A stretch of 58,729 bases of DNA from an uncultured Pseudomonadota bacterium (GCA_950059285.1 CATLTV010000007.1:1-58729); one strand, 5' to 3'; positions 45,250-55,634 are shown, counted from the first letter of the stretch. A program made the numbers and translations. Notes: generated from the sequence alone by a model not told the origin.

Positions 45250-48090
45250 ATGAATATTTCAAATCAGATTGTGACCAATATCTCGGGACATTCCAGGATG
45301 TTGGATGTGCTTCGTGAGGGTTTGACGCGCTCGTTTCAGGTGGATATCGCGGTCTCTTATGTGCGTCACAGCGGTGTCTCCCTGTTACTCCGCGAGCTCA
45401 AGAAGTTTTCTCAACGTGGAGGTTCGGCGCGTATACTCGCCACGACAAGTATGCACATCACACAGCCCGAGGCGCTCAAGACGCTCCAGGGACTTCCCGG
45501 GATAGAGTGCCGACTTCATGCCTCCAATATGCTTCGCAACGCGACCTCCGAGGGGTTTCATGCCAAGCTCTATGTGTTCAAATCCACAACCGATGATGAG
45601 ATGAGCTTTGGCAGCGTGGGGTCATCCAACTTCTCAAGTGGTGGCCTCGTCTCAAATATTGAGTCCAACGTACTCCTGACCAGAGCACATAACCTGCTGG
45701 ATATCGAGACGCTCTTTGAGACGCTCTGGACCCACCCCGATGTCGTATCGCTCAGTCATATACTCACGCCTTATAATGAGGCGTATTTGCAGGCGATGGC
45801 CCTCCAGAAGGTACGCCAGACCTTTCTCAATGCTCAACACACACTGCTGGATACACAACACATCGCCGTTTCACCGAATGAAGCCCAGAAAGAGGCGCTC
45901 GCTTCGCTTCAGGCGCTTCGTGATGAGGGTGAAAAGCGTGCGCTCGTCGTTGCCGCTACAGGTGTGGGAAAGACGTTTCTGGCCGCGTTTGATGCAAAGC
46001 AGTGCAAGGCCAGTCGTGTGCTCTTTTTGTCGCATCGACTTGAGCATTTGCTTCAGGCAAAGGCCAGCTTTGAGAAAGTATTTGGCAAGAGCAGAACACA
46101 GGGGCTCGTGTATGGTTCAAGCAAGGAGTATGACCGTGACCATATCTTTGCCACGATTCAATCCATGGGGAGCGCGTCAGCGGCGAGGCTTGATGAATCA
46201 TTTGATTATGTGGTGATTGATGAGTTTCATCACGCCGATGCCCCCTCGTACAGAAAGGTTATCAACAGGCTAAAATACAAGTTTTTACTTGGTCTTACGG
46301 CGACTCCTGAACGTGCAGATGGAAATGACATCCTCAGGTTGTGTGATTACAACGTCGCCTATGAGGTGCGTCTTGTCGAGGCGATTGAGCGTCAGTGGTT
46401 GATTCCGTTTCATTACTTCGGCATCGCAGATGAGACGGTTGATTATGATAAAATCCCATGGAAAAACAGTCGCTTTGACCCCACGGAGCTTGAAAATGCG
46501 TTGATGTTGGAGGCGCGCGTGGAGCATATCTTGAAGCACGCCACGGAGCATGGTTATGATGGTGTATCGCGTATGACAGCAGGCTTTTGTGCAGGTGTGA
46601 GGCATGCGCGATTTATGGCCCGCAGCTTCACTGCCTTGCTTGGTGAGGGGAGCGCCCAGGCCCTCACAGGGGAGGACTCGCTTGAGGAGAGGCAGCGCGT
46701 GTATGCCAACCTCCAGAACCCCGAACACCCCTTGCAGTGGCTGTTTGTGGCAGACCTCCTGAATGAGGGTGTGGACTTACCCCATCTTAATAGCCTGCTG
46801 TGTTTACGACCTACACAGAGCCCCACGGTGTTTTTGCAACAGCTTGGCAGGGGTCTTCGAAAGAGCCCCACCTGTGATGTCCTCACCGTGCTTGACTTCG
46901 TGGGTCATCACAGGCTCGCATGGGCCACGATTCAGACGCTCAATGACAGCAAGGCAGCGCAAAGGAATCCTTCCAAAATCAATGAGTTGGATCTTACGCC
47001 TCCACGGTTTTGTGAGGTTGTCCTTGATGAAAAAACGCTCGAGATGTTGCAGACCATCAGGAATCAACGTCGCACCAAGCGAGACATGTGTGATGAGGCC
47101 TACCTGAGGTTACGAGAGGAGCTTGGCAGACCACCCATGCCCATTGACCTGTATGGCATGGAGAACTTGCCTGATTATCCTGCCGACTGGCGGTCTGCGC
47201 GCGGTAGCTTCATGGCCTTTCGTGTGGAGCATGGCGACGCGGCCTCGTGGGAGCAGAGCATCTCGCAGGATCATCCGTGCGCAAAGCTGCTCAGGAGCCT
47301 TGAGAAGAACTGGCAGCAACAACGTGTACAGCTTTACGCGTTGATCTGGGCACTGGTTTACCATCATTACAACCAGTCGCTTGAGCTTGAGGACGCGTAC
47401 GAGGCGTTCTTTATGAAGTTTTCAAGGTGGAGCGTGGAGCACAGACCTTTTGCAGAGCTCTCCGGCAAGTTCAAGGCGTTGCAGAAGAAGGCCGATGTCA
47501 TGGTGCAAAATCAAAGCCTTGATGTGCGCGTATTTGAACACTTCGAGGATGAAGATGAGGCGCTCTTTCATGTGGAGGGGAGGGTGCTGTACTGGCTCCA
47601 GCAAGACTTTGTACAACGCCACCTCGGCGTGCTCAGGATGCCCTCACAGCTGGTATTACACCGACGCTACGCACGCCACGAGATTATTAATCACTTTGGC
47701 ATTCAGTTTGATCCTGCGCGTCATAACGCAGGGGTCATCACCTTCAAGGATGATGAGCCGTGTCCAGATGATTACGTGCTCATATCAAAGGTGGATACAT
47801 CAAACGCCCAGGAGAGTTATCAGTACGACAACGGCTTTCTCAACGCGGCGAAGTTTGCATGGCAGAGTCAGAACAAGCACCGCCAGGACAGGTCCACGGG
47901 CCAGTCGATCTGTGAACATCAGGAGCGTGGCATCACGTTGCATTTGTTTGTGCAGGCGTCCAAACAGGACCTCCCATTGTACTGTGGTCCTGTGCGCGTG
48001 TTGGAGGCCAGAGGCAATGCGCCAATTAACTTCAAGCTCCAGCTTGAGACCCCCTTGCCCCAGGAGCTTTTCGAGTTCTTTACCTCCTGA
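45250..48090 (+). CDS. PLD nuclease-helicase-DUF3427 protein
   Basis: The 946-residue protein has three parts. Residues about 15-140 form a PLD-type domain with HAKLYVF (His104, Lys106) and GSVGSSNFS. Residues about 205-560 form a superfamily-2 helicase: Walker A AATGVGKT (Lys241), Walker B DEFHHAD (324-330), LTATPERADG, and motif VI QQLGRGLRKS. The remainder resembles DUF3427. Proteins of this kind are widespread and often encoded in defence or mobile regions. With a nuclease-like domain joined to a helicase, nucleic-acid processing or defence is a reasonable guess. No clear ribosome binding site precedes the ATG. Confidence 0.85.
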   Translation: MNISNQIVTNISGHSRMLDVLREGLTRSFQVDIAVSYVRHSGVSLLLRELKKFSQRGGSARILATTSMHITQPEALKTLQGLPGIECRLHASNMLRNATSEGFHAKLYVFKSTTDDEMSFGSVGSSNFSSGGLVSNIESNVLLTRAHNLLDIETLFETLWTHPDVVSLSHILTPYNEAYLQAMALQKVRQTFLNAQHTLLDTQHIAVSPNEAQKEALASLQALRDEGEKRALVVAATGVGKTFLAAFDAKQCKASRVLFLSHRLEHLLQAKASFEKVFGKSRTQGLVYGSSKEYDRDHIFATIQSMGSASAARLDESFDYVVIDEFHHADAPSYRKVINRLKYKFLLGLTATPERADGNDILRLCDYNVAYEVRLVEAIERQWLIPFHYFGIADETVDYDKIPWKNSRFDPTELENALMLEARVEHILKHATEHGYDGVSRMTAGFCAGVRHARFMARSFTALLGEGSAQALTGEDSLEERQRVYANLQNPEHPLQWLFVADLLNEGVDLPHLNSLLCLRPTQSPTVFLQQLGRGLRKSPTCDVLTVLDFVGHHRLAWATIQTLNDSKAAQRNPSKINELDLTPPRFCEVVLDEKTLEMLQTIRNQRRTKRDMCDEAYLRLREELGRPPMPIDLYGMENLPDYPADWRSARGSFMAFRVEHGDAASWEQSISQDHPCAKLLRSLEKNWQQQRVQLYALIWALVYHHYNQSLELEDAYEAFFMKFSRWSVEHRPFAELSGKFKALQKKADVMVQNQSLDVRVFEHFEDEDEALFHVEGRVLYWLQQDFVQRHLGVLRMPSQLVLHRRYARHEIINHFGIQFDPARHNAGVITFKDDEPCPDDYVLISKVDTSNAQESYQYDNGFLNAAKFAWQSQNKHRQDRSTGQSICEHQERGITLHLFVQASKQDLPLYCGPVRVLEARGNAPINFKLQLETPLPQELFEFFTS

Positions 48091-48262
48091 TGTGCGGTCA
48101 TCATGGGCTGATACAAATAGGCTTATGTGTGACAGGACTGTGTATGGTCGAATTACTCAGGCCCCTTAAATTACATGCAGAACGAAGCAAAACGGCGAAT
48201 GCTCGCCTGATTGGCTTCGTCCATTATGATTAAAGAATACCATGTATATTGAGGAGTAAACG

Positions 48263-49399
48263 ATGAACCATACCCATATGAAAACACATAGTTTGCAATT
48301 ATCCATGAGCATGGTGGCAGCGTTGATTTCGTTGATTGTGCTCCCTGCTTGCTCGCACCAGCGCGGCGAGCAGAGCACAAGCGAACAACAACAACTGTCA
48401 CAAACAACCGTAGAAAAACAGGAGGCTCCCTTGAAATTGACACAAGAATGGGACAAGACATTCCCCAAAAGCGACAAAGTAACACATAGAAAAGTCACAT
48501 TTCCAAACCGTTATGGCATTACACTGGCAGCAGACCTGTACATGCCCAAGGAGAAGTCTGCCGAGCTTCTTCCAGCGCTGGTTGTGAGCGGACCTTTTGG
48601 TGCCGTGAAGGAGCAAGCTTCAGGTCTGTACGCACAGACGATGGCAGAGAAAGGCTTCGTGACCATCGCGGTTGATCCTTCCTACACGGGGGAAAGCGGT
48701 GGTGAGCCACGCAACCTCGCGTCTCCAGAGATTAACACGGATGATGTGAGCGCGATGGTGGACTTTGTGGGTACGCTCCCCGAGGTGGATCGTGAGCGCA
48801 TCGGTGCCATTGGTATCTGTGGTTTTGGTGGCATGACACTCAACGCAGCTGCTGTGGACAAGCGCATCAAGGCAGTGGTGACAACCAGCATGTATGACAT
48901 GTCACGTGTCATGGCCAAGGGTTATTATGACAAGATGACACCCGAGCAACGTAGCGAATCATTGGCTCAGATGAGCGAGCAGCGCTGGAAAGATATAGAG
49001 AGCGGAAGTCCTGCATCAGGATCAAGAAACCTGCCCAAGGAACTTGATGAGGATGCTGATCCTGTGACTTCAATGTACTTTGATTACTATCGCACACCAC
49101 GTGGTTTTCATGAGCGTTCAGTGAACTCAAACGGTGCATGGAACACAACCAACCCCCTCTCGTTCATGAACATGCCTTTGCTGACGTACATTGATGAGAT
49201 CTCACCTCGCCCGATTCTCCTTATCGCAGGTGACAATGCGCACTCTCGTTACTTCAGCGAAGATGCGTACAAGGACGCCGCCGAGCCAAAAGAACTCCTG
49301 ATTATTGAAGATGCGGTTCACACTGATCTCTATGACAAGCTTGATAAGATTCCATTTGAAAAGATTGAATCCTTCTTCAACACCAACCTGAACAAATAA
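48263..49399 (+). CDS. Secreted alpha/beta hydrolase with Cys nucleophile
   Basis: The 378-residue precursor has a lipoprotein signal (LIVLPAC). It matches the YcjY-like/dienelactone-hydrolase group: strand and loop VVSGPFGAVKEQASG, YTGESGGEPRN, and the nucleophile elbow IGICGFGGM, where Cys takes the place of Ser. The acid may be in LIAGDNAHSR and the His in EDAVHTDLYD. The substrate is unknown. GAGGAG lies before the ATG. The preceding gene is the PLD-helicase, on the same strand but with a gap of 172 bp. Confidence 0.85.
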   Translation: MNHTHMKTHSLQLSMSMVAALISLIVLPACSHQRGEQSTSEQQQLSQTTVEKQEAPLKLTQEWDKTFPKSDKVTHRKVTFPNRYGITLAADLYMPKEKSAELLPALVVSGPFGAVKEQASGLYAQTMAEKGFVTIAVDPSYTGESGGEPRNLASPEINTDDVSAMVDFVGTLPEVDRERIGAIGICGFGGMTLNAAAVDKRIKAVVTTSMYDMSRVMAKGYYDKMTPEQRSESLAQMSEQRWKDIESGSPASGSRNLPKELDEDADPVTSMYFDYYRTPRGFHERSVNSNGAWNTTNPLSFMNMPLLTYIDEISPRPILLIAGDNAHSRYFSEDAYKDAAEPKELLIIEDAVHTDLYDKLDKIPFEKIESFFNTNLNK

Positions 49400-49424
49400 C
49401 AGATTTTCGTATCTGGAAATATTG

Positions 49425-49505
49425 TCAAATAAAGACAGCCTACAACATCAGGTTGAAAATTATTCAATAATTTTCAACCTGATGTTGTAGGCTGTCTTTA
49501 TTTGA
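49425..49505. terminator. Perfect 81-bp palindrome between convergent genes
   Basis: The 40-bp arms with a 1-nt loop (C at 49465) are perfect. It lies 25 nt after the hydrolase stop and 41 nt from the stop of the convergent gene. The ends read TCAAATAAAGACAGCC, so T-runs lie at the second arm for either direction. Confidence 0.85.
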
Positions 49506-49546
49506 AGGGATGCTTTGATGGCGCTATTTTGGTGTGACTTTGCTTT

Positions 49547-51475
49547 TTAAACACTGTCCTGTGTGTCATCTGATGTGTCTTCATAGGCGTTGAATGTGGA
49601 GAGTGCGCCGCGAGCATCGCCTGGATCGTAACTCAGGGAGAGCTGGCCTGCCTGATTGATGGACTCTTTGGCCTGTTCTTGTTCGCGAAGGATGACGGCT
49701 TTTTTGCGGTCGAGAGCGGAGAGTGATTCGCGGTAAGCGGTGAGGTCTTGCATGAGCTCCGGGTCGCGGAGTTCGGAGAGCAATGTATCGAGTTTGGAGA
49801 GCTCCTTGTGGGGGAGTTTTCTGACGGCATGACGCAGGATACGTATGACAAAGTCACGAGACTCAAGGCGTATTTCGGGCGAGGCGATCATGATACGCGT
49901 GTAGATGTTCTGGACGCCCCGTGCACCAAGAGCGTTGAGCATGGGGTTTGTGAGGCCAGTGAGGTGAGCGATGTCTCGTGGGTCTGTGTCTGTGACGCGG
50001 GGGAACATGTTGATAAGGTGGAATGCGCTGTGTGGGTTATGTTGTGCGCTCTTGCGCAGGATGTTGTAGGCGTTGGGGTGGAGGTAACAGAGCGCAGGTG
50101 CGACGGGGTCTTGCTTGAACAATCTGTGTTCAATCACCTCAAGCAGCTCATCAGAGAGCATGTTGTTGGGCCAATCATGAACGGAGAGCGTCTTGTGGAG
50201 AGCCTGACAGAAGCGGTCATCGCTTTTGAGAGCACCTAGCAGGTTATCAGGGTGATGTAGGGCGAGTAGGCCGTTGGGGGTGACCTTGACACAGACATCA
50301 TGACCAAGCAGGCGAAGTTGTCGTGCGAGTGTGTACAGGAAGTAGTTTATAATGACAGGATCGGACTTGAGCACATCGTAAGCGAGGCTGAGATAATAGG
50401 GCTCACGACTGCTGTGGAACAGTGGGCCAGAGGCTTTGAACCATGTATATGAAGCCTGAGAGGGTGATGCGTTTTGCAAGAGGTAGAGCACAACAAGTGC
50501 CTTTTTGGGGCCTTGATTAAAATAGAAAGATTGTTCTTCACCACGTCGTACAGGGAGCATTTGATTCAGGGCGGCGTTACGCACGTTGGTCCAGACGTCC
50601 TTGCTCAGGTTACGCACGACAGTATCGATCAGGATCATGTGTTTTGACTCCATGACATTGATGACATAGCCAGGGATGGAGTCATCGGGAGTGTCGAGGG
50701 GTTCGAGGGACTGGTCGGGGATTTTTCGCCACAGGGAGTGGATGTGTTCTGCCTTGAGCCAACCCATCAGGAGTTTAAAGCCATAATGCCAGTAGAGTTT
50801 GTGGATATCGCTCCCTGGAGCGCCAGGATAGTTTTCGGGGTGGAGGAAGCGTTGCTCAAGCCACATGAACGCATCTTGAATGGTGCGAGGGATGTGTAGG
50901 GGGGTCTTGAGGGTGGTGTCACACAGCAACGCGAGGCGTTTGAGGCGTCGTTTAAGGGCCTCAAGTTCATTGGGTTCAAGCTCGTGGTCAAGGAGGCGCT
51001 TGCGTGTAGGCGAGCATTCAAGCTGGAAGACGATGTGTGTACCGTGCAGGCTCCAGTAGCTCTTGAAGGATGTGTCCTTGAGCGTATCTGAAGAGCTTCT
51101 TGCATAACAGGTTTGCCTGATGGCGAGTACGTCGAGCAGCGCTGTGTCAGTGAAGAGAGCCTCGGGAGGGAGGTCGAGGAAGATGCCGCAGTGTTCGATG
51201 AAGAGATGAACCTTGCCTGGTTTGGTGAGGTGTCGTGTGGAGGCAAACTGTTCGAGGAAGGTTGCACCAGGCCAGAGGGTGCTGGTCTTGACGAGGGCAA
51301 AGAGGGAGAGCGTACCGCGCTTTTGAAAGCATCCAAGCATGGCATTATCATTGAGTTCAACAAGACGCATGTCTTTGAATTCAGGGACTAAACTTGCGGC
51401 ATCTTTGACGTTTGAGGTGTCGGGTACAGTCCCTTCCAGCAGGCTTGACCAGTCATGAATATGTGCCGAGAACAT
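49547..51475 (-). CDS. Large hypothetical protein
   Basis: The 642-residue protein starts best at 51475 (MFSAHIHDWSSLLEG) with AGGAG a little upstream. It is all-soluble and mostly helical, with repeats of hydrophobic residues that could be HEAT-like (ALVVLYLLQNASPSQASY, NYFLYTLARQLRLLGHDV). The last 90 residues are a charged coiled-coil candidate (KLDTLLSELRDPELMQDL, then REQEQAKESINQ). No catalytic motif is seen. It is not recognised, and is divergent from the FG-GAP lipoprotein. Confidence 0.6.
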   Translation of the reverse strand: MFSAHIHDWSSLLEGTVPDTSNVKDAASLVPEFKDMRLVELNDNAMLGCFQKRGTLSLFALVKTSTLWPGATFLEQFASTRHLTKPGKVHLFIEHCGIFLDLPPEALFTDTALLDVLAIRQTCYARSSSDTLKDTSFKSYWSLHGTHIVFQLECSPTRKRLLDHELEPNELEALKRRLKRLALLCDTTLKTPLHIPRTIQDAFMWLEQRFLHPENYPGAPGSDIHKLYWHYGFKLLMGWLKAEHIHSLWRKIPDQSLEPLDTPDDSIPGYVINVMESKHMILIDTVVRNLSKDVWTNVRNAALNQMLPVRRGEEQSFYFNQGPKKALVVLYLLQNASPSQASYTWFKASGPLFHSSREPYYLSLAYDVLKSDPVIINYFLYTLARQLRLLGHDVCVKVTPNGLLALHHPDNLLGALKSDDRFCQALHKTLSVHDWPNNMLSDELLEVIEHRLFKQDPVAPALCYLHPNAYNILRKSAQHNPHSAFHLINMFPRVTDTDPRDIAHLTGLTNPMLNALGARGVQNIYTRIMIASPEIRLESRDFVIRILRHAVRKLPHKELSKLDTLLSELRDPELMQDLTAYRESLSALDRKKAVILREQEQAKESINQAGQLSLSYDPGDARGALSTFNAYEDTSDDTQDSV

Positions 51476-51825
51476 GGTATGAAAACTCCTGAAAAAACAT
51501 GGATATGGAGCAAACACAACAGGGAAAAGTGTGGTGTGAACCCGAATGATGCCCCCATCACGTAAGCTTGAACAGAAAGGAGTTTACAGGATGTCAGGTC
51601 AGGGAGCAACTGTGAGTACAGATTCCTTTTTTAAATCAAAAAATTAAAATTATGTTATGATTTGTTCTTAAGGGTTTCTATTGGCGTCAATAAAAAGCTG
51701 ACTTTTACGCAGTAGTGATGTGTGTGGTTTGTGTTCACAGGTCTTGACCTGAGCGTGTAATATTGCGAAAATGATGGCGTGTCGTCGATATCATTTACCA
51801 TACTGAACAAACACTGGATAAGACT
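51476..51825. promoter_or_regulatory. Divergent promoter region
   Basis: The 350-bp gap lies between two divergent starts. Its middle (about 51625-51685) is very AT-rich, with runs such as AAATCAAAAAATTAAAATTA, compatible with promoters in either direction. No gene, palindrome or operator is clear. Confidence 0.4.
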
Positions 51826-54561
51826 ATGCTCAAGCGCAAGACGCTACTTCTCTGTTTACTGGCCATGCCGATCACCTATGGATGTAATGGGTGTGACGGT
51901 GAGCTTGGTAGCACAGGTCCTGATGATATGGGTTCATCGGGGACCTCTGATATGATGGTCGTCAATGACATGGATGGTACACAGGTGGACGCTGGAGGTA
52001 AGGACTCCGGCACTCAAGATATGACGCCACGTCCTGACATGGGTGCTGACAGCGGCGCAGATGAGGACATGTTCGTGTGTGAGACCACGCTGTGTGATGG
52101 TGTGTGTTGTGCGGAAGGCCAGGAGTGTTTTGAGGACATGTGCCTTGATGCCTGTGAGGGTACACGCTGTGGTGAGGATTTTGGTCTTTGCTGTGAAGGC
52201 GAGGATCTGTGTCTTGGTGATGCGTGTGTGACACCAGGCGGGACATGTCAGGTGACAGAAGAGTGTGATGTCGATGAGATTTGTGAGCCCACGGCGGGAC
52301 GCTGTGTGCCGCGCTCCTCGGTGGAGGTGTGTGAGTTCATTCCTCCCGTGGTTGATTTTGCGCCCGAGGTCGGATGTACATGGCCAAACGGTGACCTTGC
52401 TGTGAACCCGACGAGTAATCGTGTGGTGGTGGCTCCAATTGTGGGCAACCTGACAGACGACAACGGTGATGGTGTGACCGACGAGAACGACTCGCCCGAG
52501 ATCATCTTCCTGTCCCGTACACCAGGATGTTGTAACAAGCGTGGTACGCTGCGCATCGTGGATGGTCAGTGTAACGAGGATGGTACGATGAACACGATCG
52601 CCTCGCTGGATGGCGTGTTGATGGCCAATGATACGGCTCCTGCGCTGGGTGACCTTGATGGTGATGGTGTGGCCGAGATCGTGGCGGTGAAGGGCCAGAA
52701 CCTGAACACCGCCAGTGACAAGGTTCAGGTGCAAGGTCTGGTCGCGTGGAAGCGCACCAGCGATGATGGCACCTCATGGGAGCCGATGTGGGAGAACGAT
52801 ACATATCCCACTCGAGGCGTGCACACCAATGGTGGTGCCACGGTGGCGATCGCGGATCTTGACGCGGATGGTAACCCCGAGGTGATCGTGGGTAACGTGG
52901 TCATCAATGGCCAGGATGGCACGCTCAAATGGGATGGTGTGGAGACAAGCGGTGGCACAGGTGGCATCGGGAACAATGCATTCCTCGGACCAGCCTCGGC
53001 CGTGGCAGATATTGATCTTGATGGCAACCAGGAGATCGCGGCAGGAAACTCACTCTACGATCATGATGGCACCGTGCTGTGGACCTATGAGTACACCACC
53101 TCGAACTCGAGCTGTCAGGGCTCACTGCCATGTGATGGCTACACGGGCTTTGCCGAGTTTGATGGTGATCCCGAGGGTGAGATCGCGATCATTCGTGAAG
53201 GTGAGCTGTTTATCCTGAACCATGATGGCACGTTGTTCTGGCAGCAGCAGATTATCAAGGATAACTGTGCGCGTAACGAGTCAGGTCCACCCACCATCGC
53301 CGACTTTGATGGTGATGGCCGCCCCGAGGTGGGCACTGCTGCGGCAGATTTTTATACCGTGATGGACCTTGACTGTGATGTGGACAACTGGGAGCAGCAG
53401 GGTTGCTTTGCGCGTGGTGTGTTGTGGGCCACTCCCAACCAGGATTGTTCCAGTCGTGCGACGGCATCCTCGGTGTTTGACTTCGAGGGTGATGGCAAGG
53501 CCGAGATGGTGTATGCCGATGAGACCACGTTCCGTATTCTTGATGGTACAGATGGTACGATCCTGTATGAGGACGCGACGCACAGCTCAAACACACGCAT
53601 CGAGATGCCACTTGTGGCCGATGTGGACAACGATGGCAACTCCGAGATTGTGATTCCAAGTGATACGGGAGCGGCGATCAAGGTGCTTCAGGATCCAGGT
53701 GATAACTGGGTGCGTACCCGTCGTATCTGGAACCAGCACGCGTACTCGGTGACCAACATCAACGAGGATGGCACCGTGCCCGCGACCCCCGAGATCAACT
53801 GGGCCAATGGTCGCCTGAATAACTTCCGTCAGAACACGCAGCCAGGCGGTCTGTTTGATGCGCCTAACCTTGTCGTCGAGTCTGTCGAGGCGCAGGGTCT
53901 TGGCTGTGGTGACTCCCGCGAGGCCGCAATTCGCGTGGAGGTGTCAAACGCAGGCGCGCTTGGTATGCCTGCTGGAACACCCGTGCGCATCTACGGTCGT
54001 AGTGCTGGTAATACTACAACAATTCAGGATGTGGCGCTGACACAGCGTTTGCTCCCTGGCCAGTCCGAGATCATTCGATTCGTGACCACAATCCCCGAGG
54101 AGTGGATTGCAGCAGGGTATGAAATTGGTGCGATTGTCGATCCTGACAGCGCTGTCAATGAGTGCATTGAGGATGATAACGAGGCGACGGTGACGGGTGA
54201 TTTGATTCCGTTTAACACACCAGACCTCACCATCACCATGATGAGCGCCGAGGGTAATCTGTGTGGCTCCACACTGCTTATGCCCGTGGAGCTGACCTTG
54301 CGTAATGATGGTACTCAGGTGGCACAGGCAAACATCCCTGTGGTCTTTACCATTGATGGTATTGTCGCAGGTCAGGTCGCGACTCCTGTTGAGCTTCAGC
54401 CAGGTGAAGAGGTCATGTTGAGCACAGACCTTGGTGTGAGCGCGCTTGATGCAGGTCAGACTTTGAATATCACGGCGACAGTTGATCCTGACAAGACCGT
54501 GTATGACTGTGAAGAGCAGGTCACACGCTCCATCGACGAGACCTGTGATTCCGCAGGCTAA
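51826..54561 (+). CDS. FG-GAP/VCBS-repeat lipoprotein with CARDB domains
   Basis: The 911-residue precursor has a lipoprotein signal (PITYGC) and an Asp/Met/Gly linker (about residues 25-80). A Cys-rich part follows (CETTLCDGVCCAEGQEC, about 82-165). The middle, about 180-620, holds FG-GAP/VCBS-type repeats with Ca-binding patterns such as GDLDGDGVAEIVAVKG, ADLDADGNPEVIVG and ADFDGDGRPEVGTA, forming a beta-propeller. The end has two CARDB-like domains (about 685-790 and 800-905). It is likely anchored at the surface, perhaps for adhesion. GGATAAG precedes the ATG weakly. Confidence 0.88.
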   Translation: MLKRKTLLLCLLAMPITYGCNGCDGELGSTGPDDMGSSGTSDMMVVNDMDGTQVDAGGKDSGTQDMTPRPDMGADSGADEDMFVCETTLCDGVCCAEGQECFEDMCLDACEGTRCGEDFGLCCEGEDLCLGDACVTPGGTCQVTEECDVDEICEPTAGRCVPRSSVEVCEFIPPVVDFAPEVGCTWPNGDLAVNPTSNRVVVAPIVGNLTDDNGDGVTDENDSPEIIFLSRTPGCCNKRGTLRIVDGQCNEDGTMNTIASLDGVLMANDTAPALGDLDGDGVAEIVAVKGQNLNTASDKVQVQGLVAWKRTSDDGTSWEPMWENDTYPTRGVHTNGGATVAIADLDADGNPEVIVGNVVINGQDGTLKWDGVETSGGTGGIGNNAFLGPASAVADIDLDGNQEIAAGNSLYDHDGTVLWTYEYTTSNSSCQGSLPCDGYTGFAEFDGDPEGEIAIIREGELFILNHDGTLFWQQQIIKDNCARNESGPPTIADFDGDGRPEVGTAAADFYTVMDLDCDVDNWEQQGCFARGVLWATPNQDCSSRATASSVFDFEGDGKAEMVYADETTFRILDGTDGTILYEDATHSSNTRIEMPLVADVDNDGNSEIVIPSDTGAAIKVLQDPGDNWVRTRRIWNQHAYSVTNINEDGTVPATPEINWANGRLNNFRQNTQPGGLFDAPNLVVESVEAQGLGCGDSREAAIRVEVSNAGALGMPAGTPVRIYGRSAGNTTTIQDVALTQRLLPGQSEIIRFVTTIPEEWIAAGYEIGAIVDPDSAVNECIEDDNEATVTGDLIPFNTPDLTITMMSAEGNLCGSTLLMPVELTLRNDGTQVAQANIPVVFTIDGIVAGQVATPVELQPGEEVMLSTDLGVSALDAGQTLNITATVDPDKTVYDCEEQVTRSIDETCDSAG

Positions 54562-54591
54562 GTTGCTCGGTACAGTATACAAATAGATGTT

Positions 54592-54634
54592 CAAAAAATG
54601 AGCGCGTGGCCACAGGCCACGCGCTCATTTTTTG
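54592..54634. terminator. 20-bp hairpin, two-way terminator
   Basis: Perfect arms with a run of A at one end and T at the other (AAAAAATGAGCGCGTGGCC) enclose ACA. It lies 30 nt after the FG-GAP lipoprotein stop and 40 nt from the stop of the convergent His-rich lipoprotein, an ideal bidirectional rho-independent terminator. Confidence 0.9.
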
Positions 54635-54674
54635 TTTTATAATCAACAGGATATGTTGATGTGCAAAAATGGAC

Positions 54675-55634
54675 CTACAGTGGGATGCACTGTGAGGAGT
54701 CATCTGGATCGACCTGATAACCTGTATCACAGTGGCAGGTTGTGCCGTGCAAGTGACCATGACCACTGCATTCTGCGTCCTCACCAAAGGATGTAAGCTC
54801 TGCATCAAAGGTCCAGGAGGAGAGCCTGAGGCGTTGGCCCTGTGCGACAGGTGTGGTGACGTAATCACTTCCGATGGTGACCTCCTGGAAGATGATATCG
54901 CTTAGCTCACCGCTGAGGTGTCCGCCAGCTTCGGCGTCAATGGTATCGATAGCCACGGTGCCGCCTGTGACGGGCATGAAGGTCTTTGCACAGTGTGCAT
55001 GGTCGTCATGTTGTTCGCAGCCTGTTTTGAGCACCACACATGTGCCACAGGATGCGTAGTCGGTGGCGTCATCGCCGAGCGTAATGGTGCCTGGTGATGT
55101 GGGGGCTCCGTAGGCTTCATAAAGCTCCATCTCAAGCATGACATCGTTATCTGTTGCGCCAAGGAGCCAGACGAGTGAGCCATGTGAGAGGCCCACGGCC
55201 GCCTCTGCGTCTGTGGCAGCAAAGGCGATATCCTCGGGTTCATCGACAGGTGTATCCATATCATCATCAGACATGTCCATGTCGTTGCCCATGTCTTCCC
55301 CGGTCATGTCCTCATCTGGTGAGTGCATGTCCGAGGTGTCAGGCATGTCTTCGCCCATGTCCATGTGTGGTTTGAGGTCATCGTCGTGAGCGTGCATGTC
55401 CTCATCATGGTCATGATGATCGTCAGTGCTGGCGATGCATGACATGCCATCGTCCGAGGCGGCGAAGCCATCATCACAGTGGCAGGATGTGTCGTGCAGG
55501 TGGCCATGGCCACTACATTCGTTCTCGTTGCTCATGTCTGCAACGGTGTGTTCATGGTCATCTGATTCGGATCCGCCGCAGCTAACGCCAGTGATAAAGC
55601 CGAGACACATGATGGAGAGTATCGTTTTTTTCAT
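54675..55634 (-). CDS. His/Asp/Met-rich lipoprotein with Cys-rich motifs
   Basis: The 319-residue precursor has a lipoprotein signal (ITGVSC). The mature part opens with an EGF-like motif (ECSGHGHLHDTSCHCDDGF), then a His/Asp region (DDHHDHDEDMHAHDDD), then an acidic Met-rich linker of about 60 residues. A domain of about 150 residues follows, with CGTCVVLKTGC, and another EGF-like motif (ECSGHGHLHGTTCHCDTGY) ends it. The His/Met richness suggests metal binding at the cell surface, perhaps copper or zinc. No family is recognised for the central domain. Confidence 0.75.
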   Translation of the reverse strand: MKKTILSIMCLGFITGVSCGGSESDDHEHTVADMSNENECSGHGHLHDTSCHCDDGFAASDDGMSCIASTDDHHDHDEDMHAHDDDLKPHMDMGEDMPDTSDMHSPDEDMTGEDMGNDMDMSDDDMDTPVDEPEDIAFAATDAEAAVGLSHGSLVWLLGATDNDVMLEMELYEAYGAPTSPGTITLGDDATDYASCGTCVVLKTGCEQHDDHAHCAKTFMPVTGGTVAIDTIDAEAGGHLSGELSDIIFQEVTIGSDYVTTPVAQGQRLRLSSWTFDAELTSFGEDAECSGHGHLHGTTCHCDTGYQVDPDDSSQCIPL

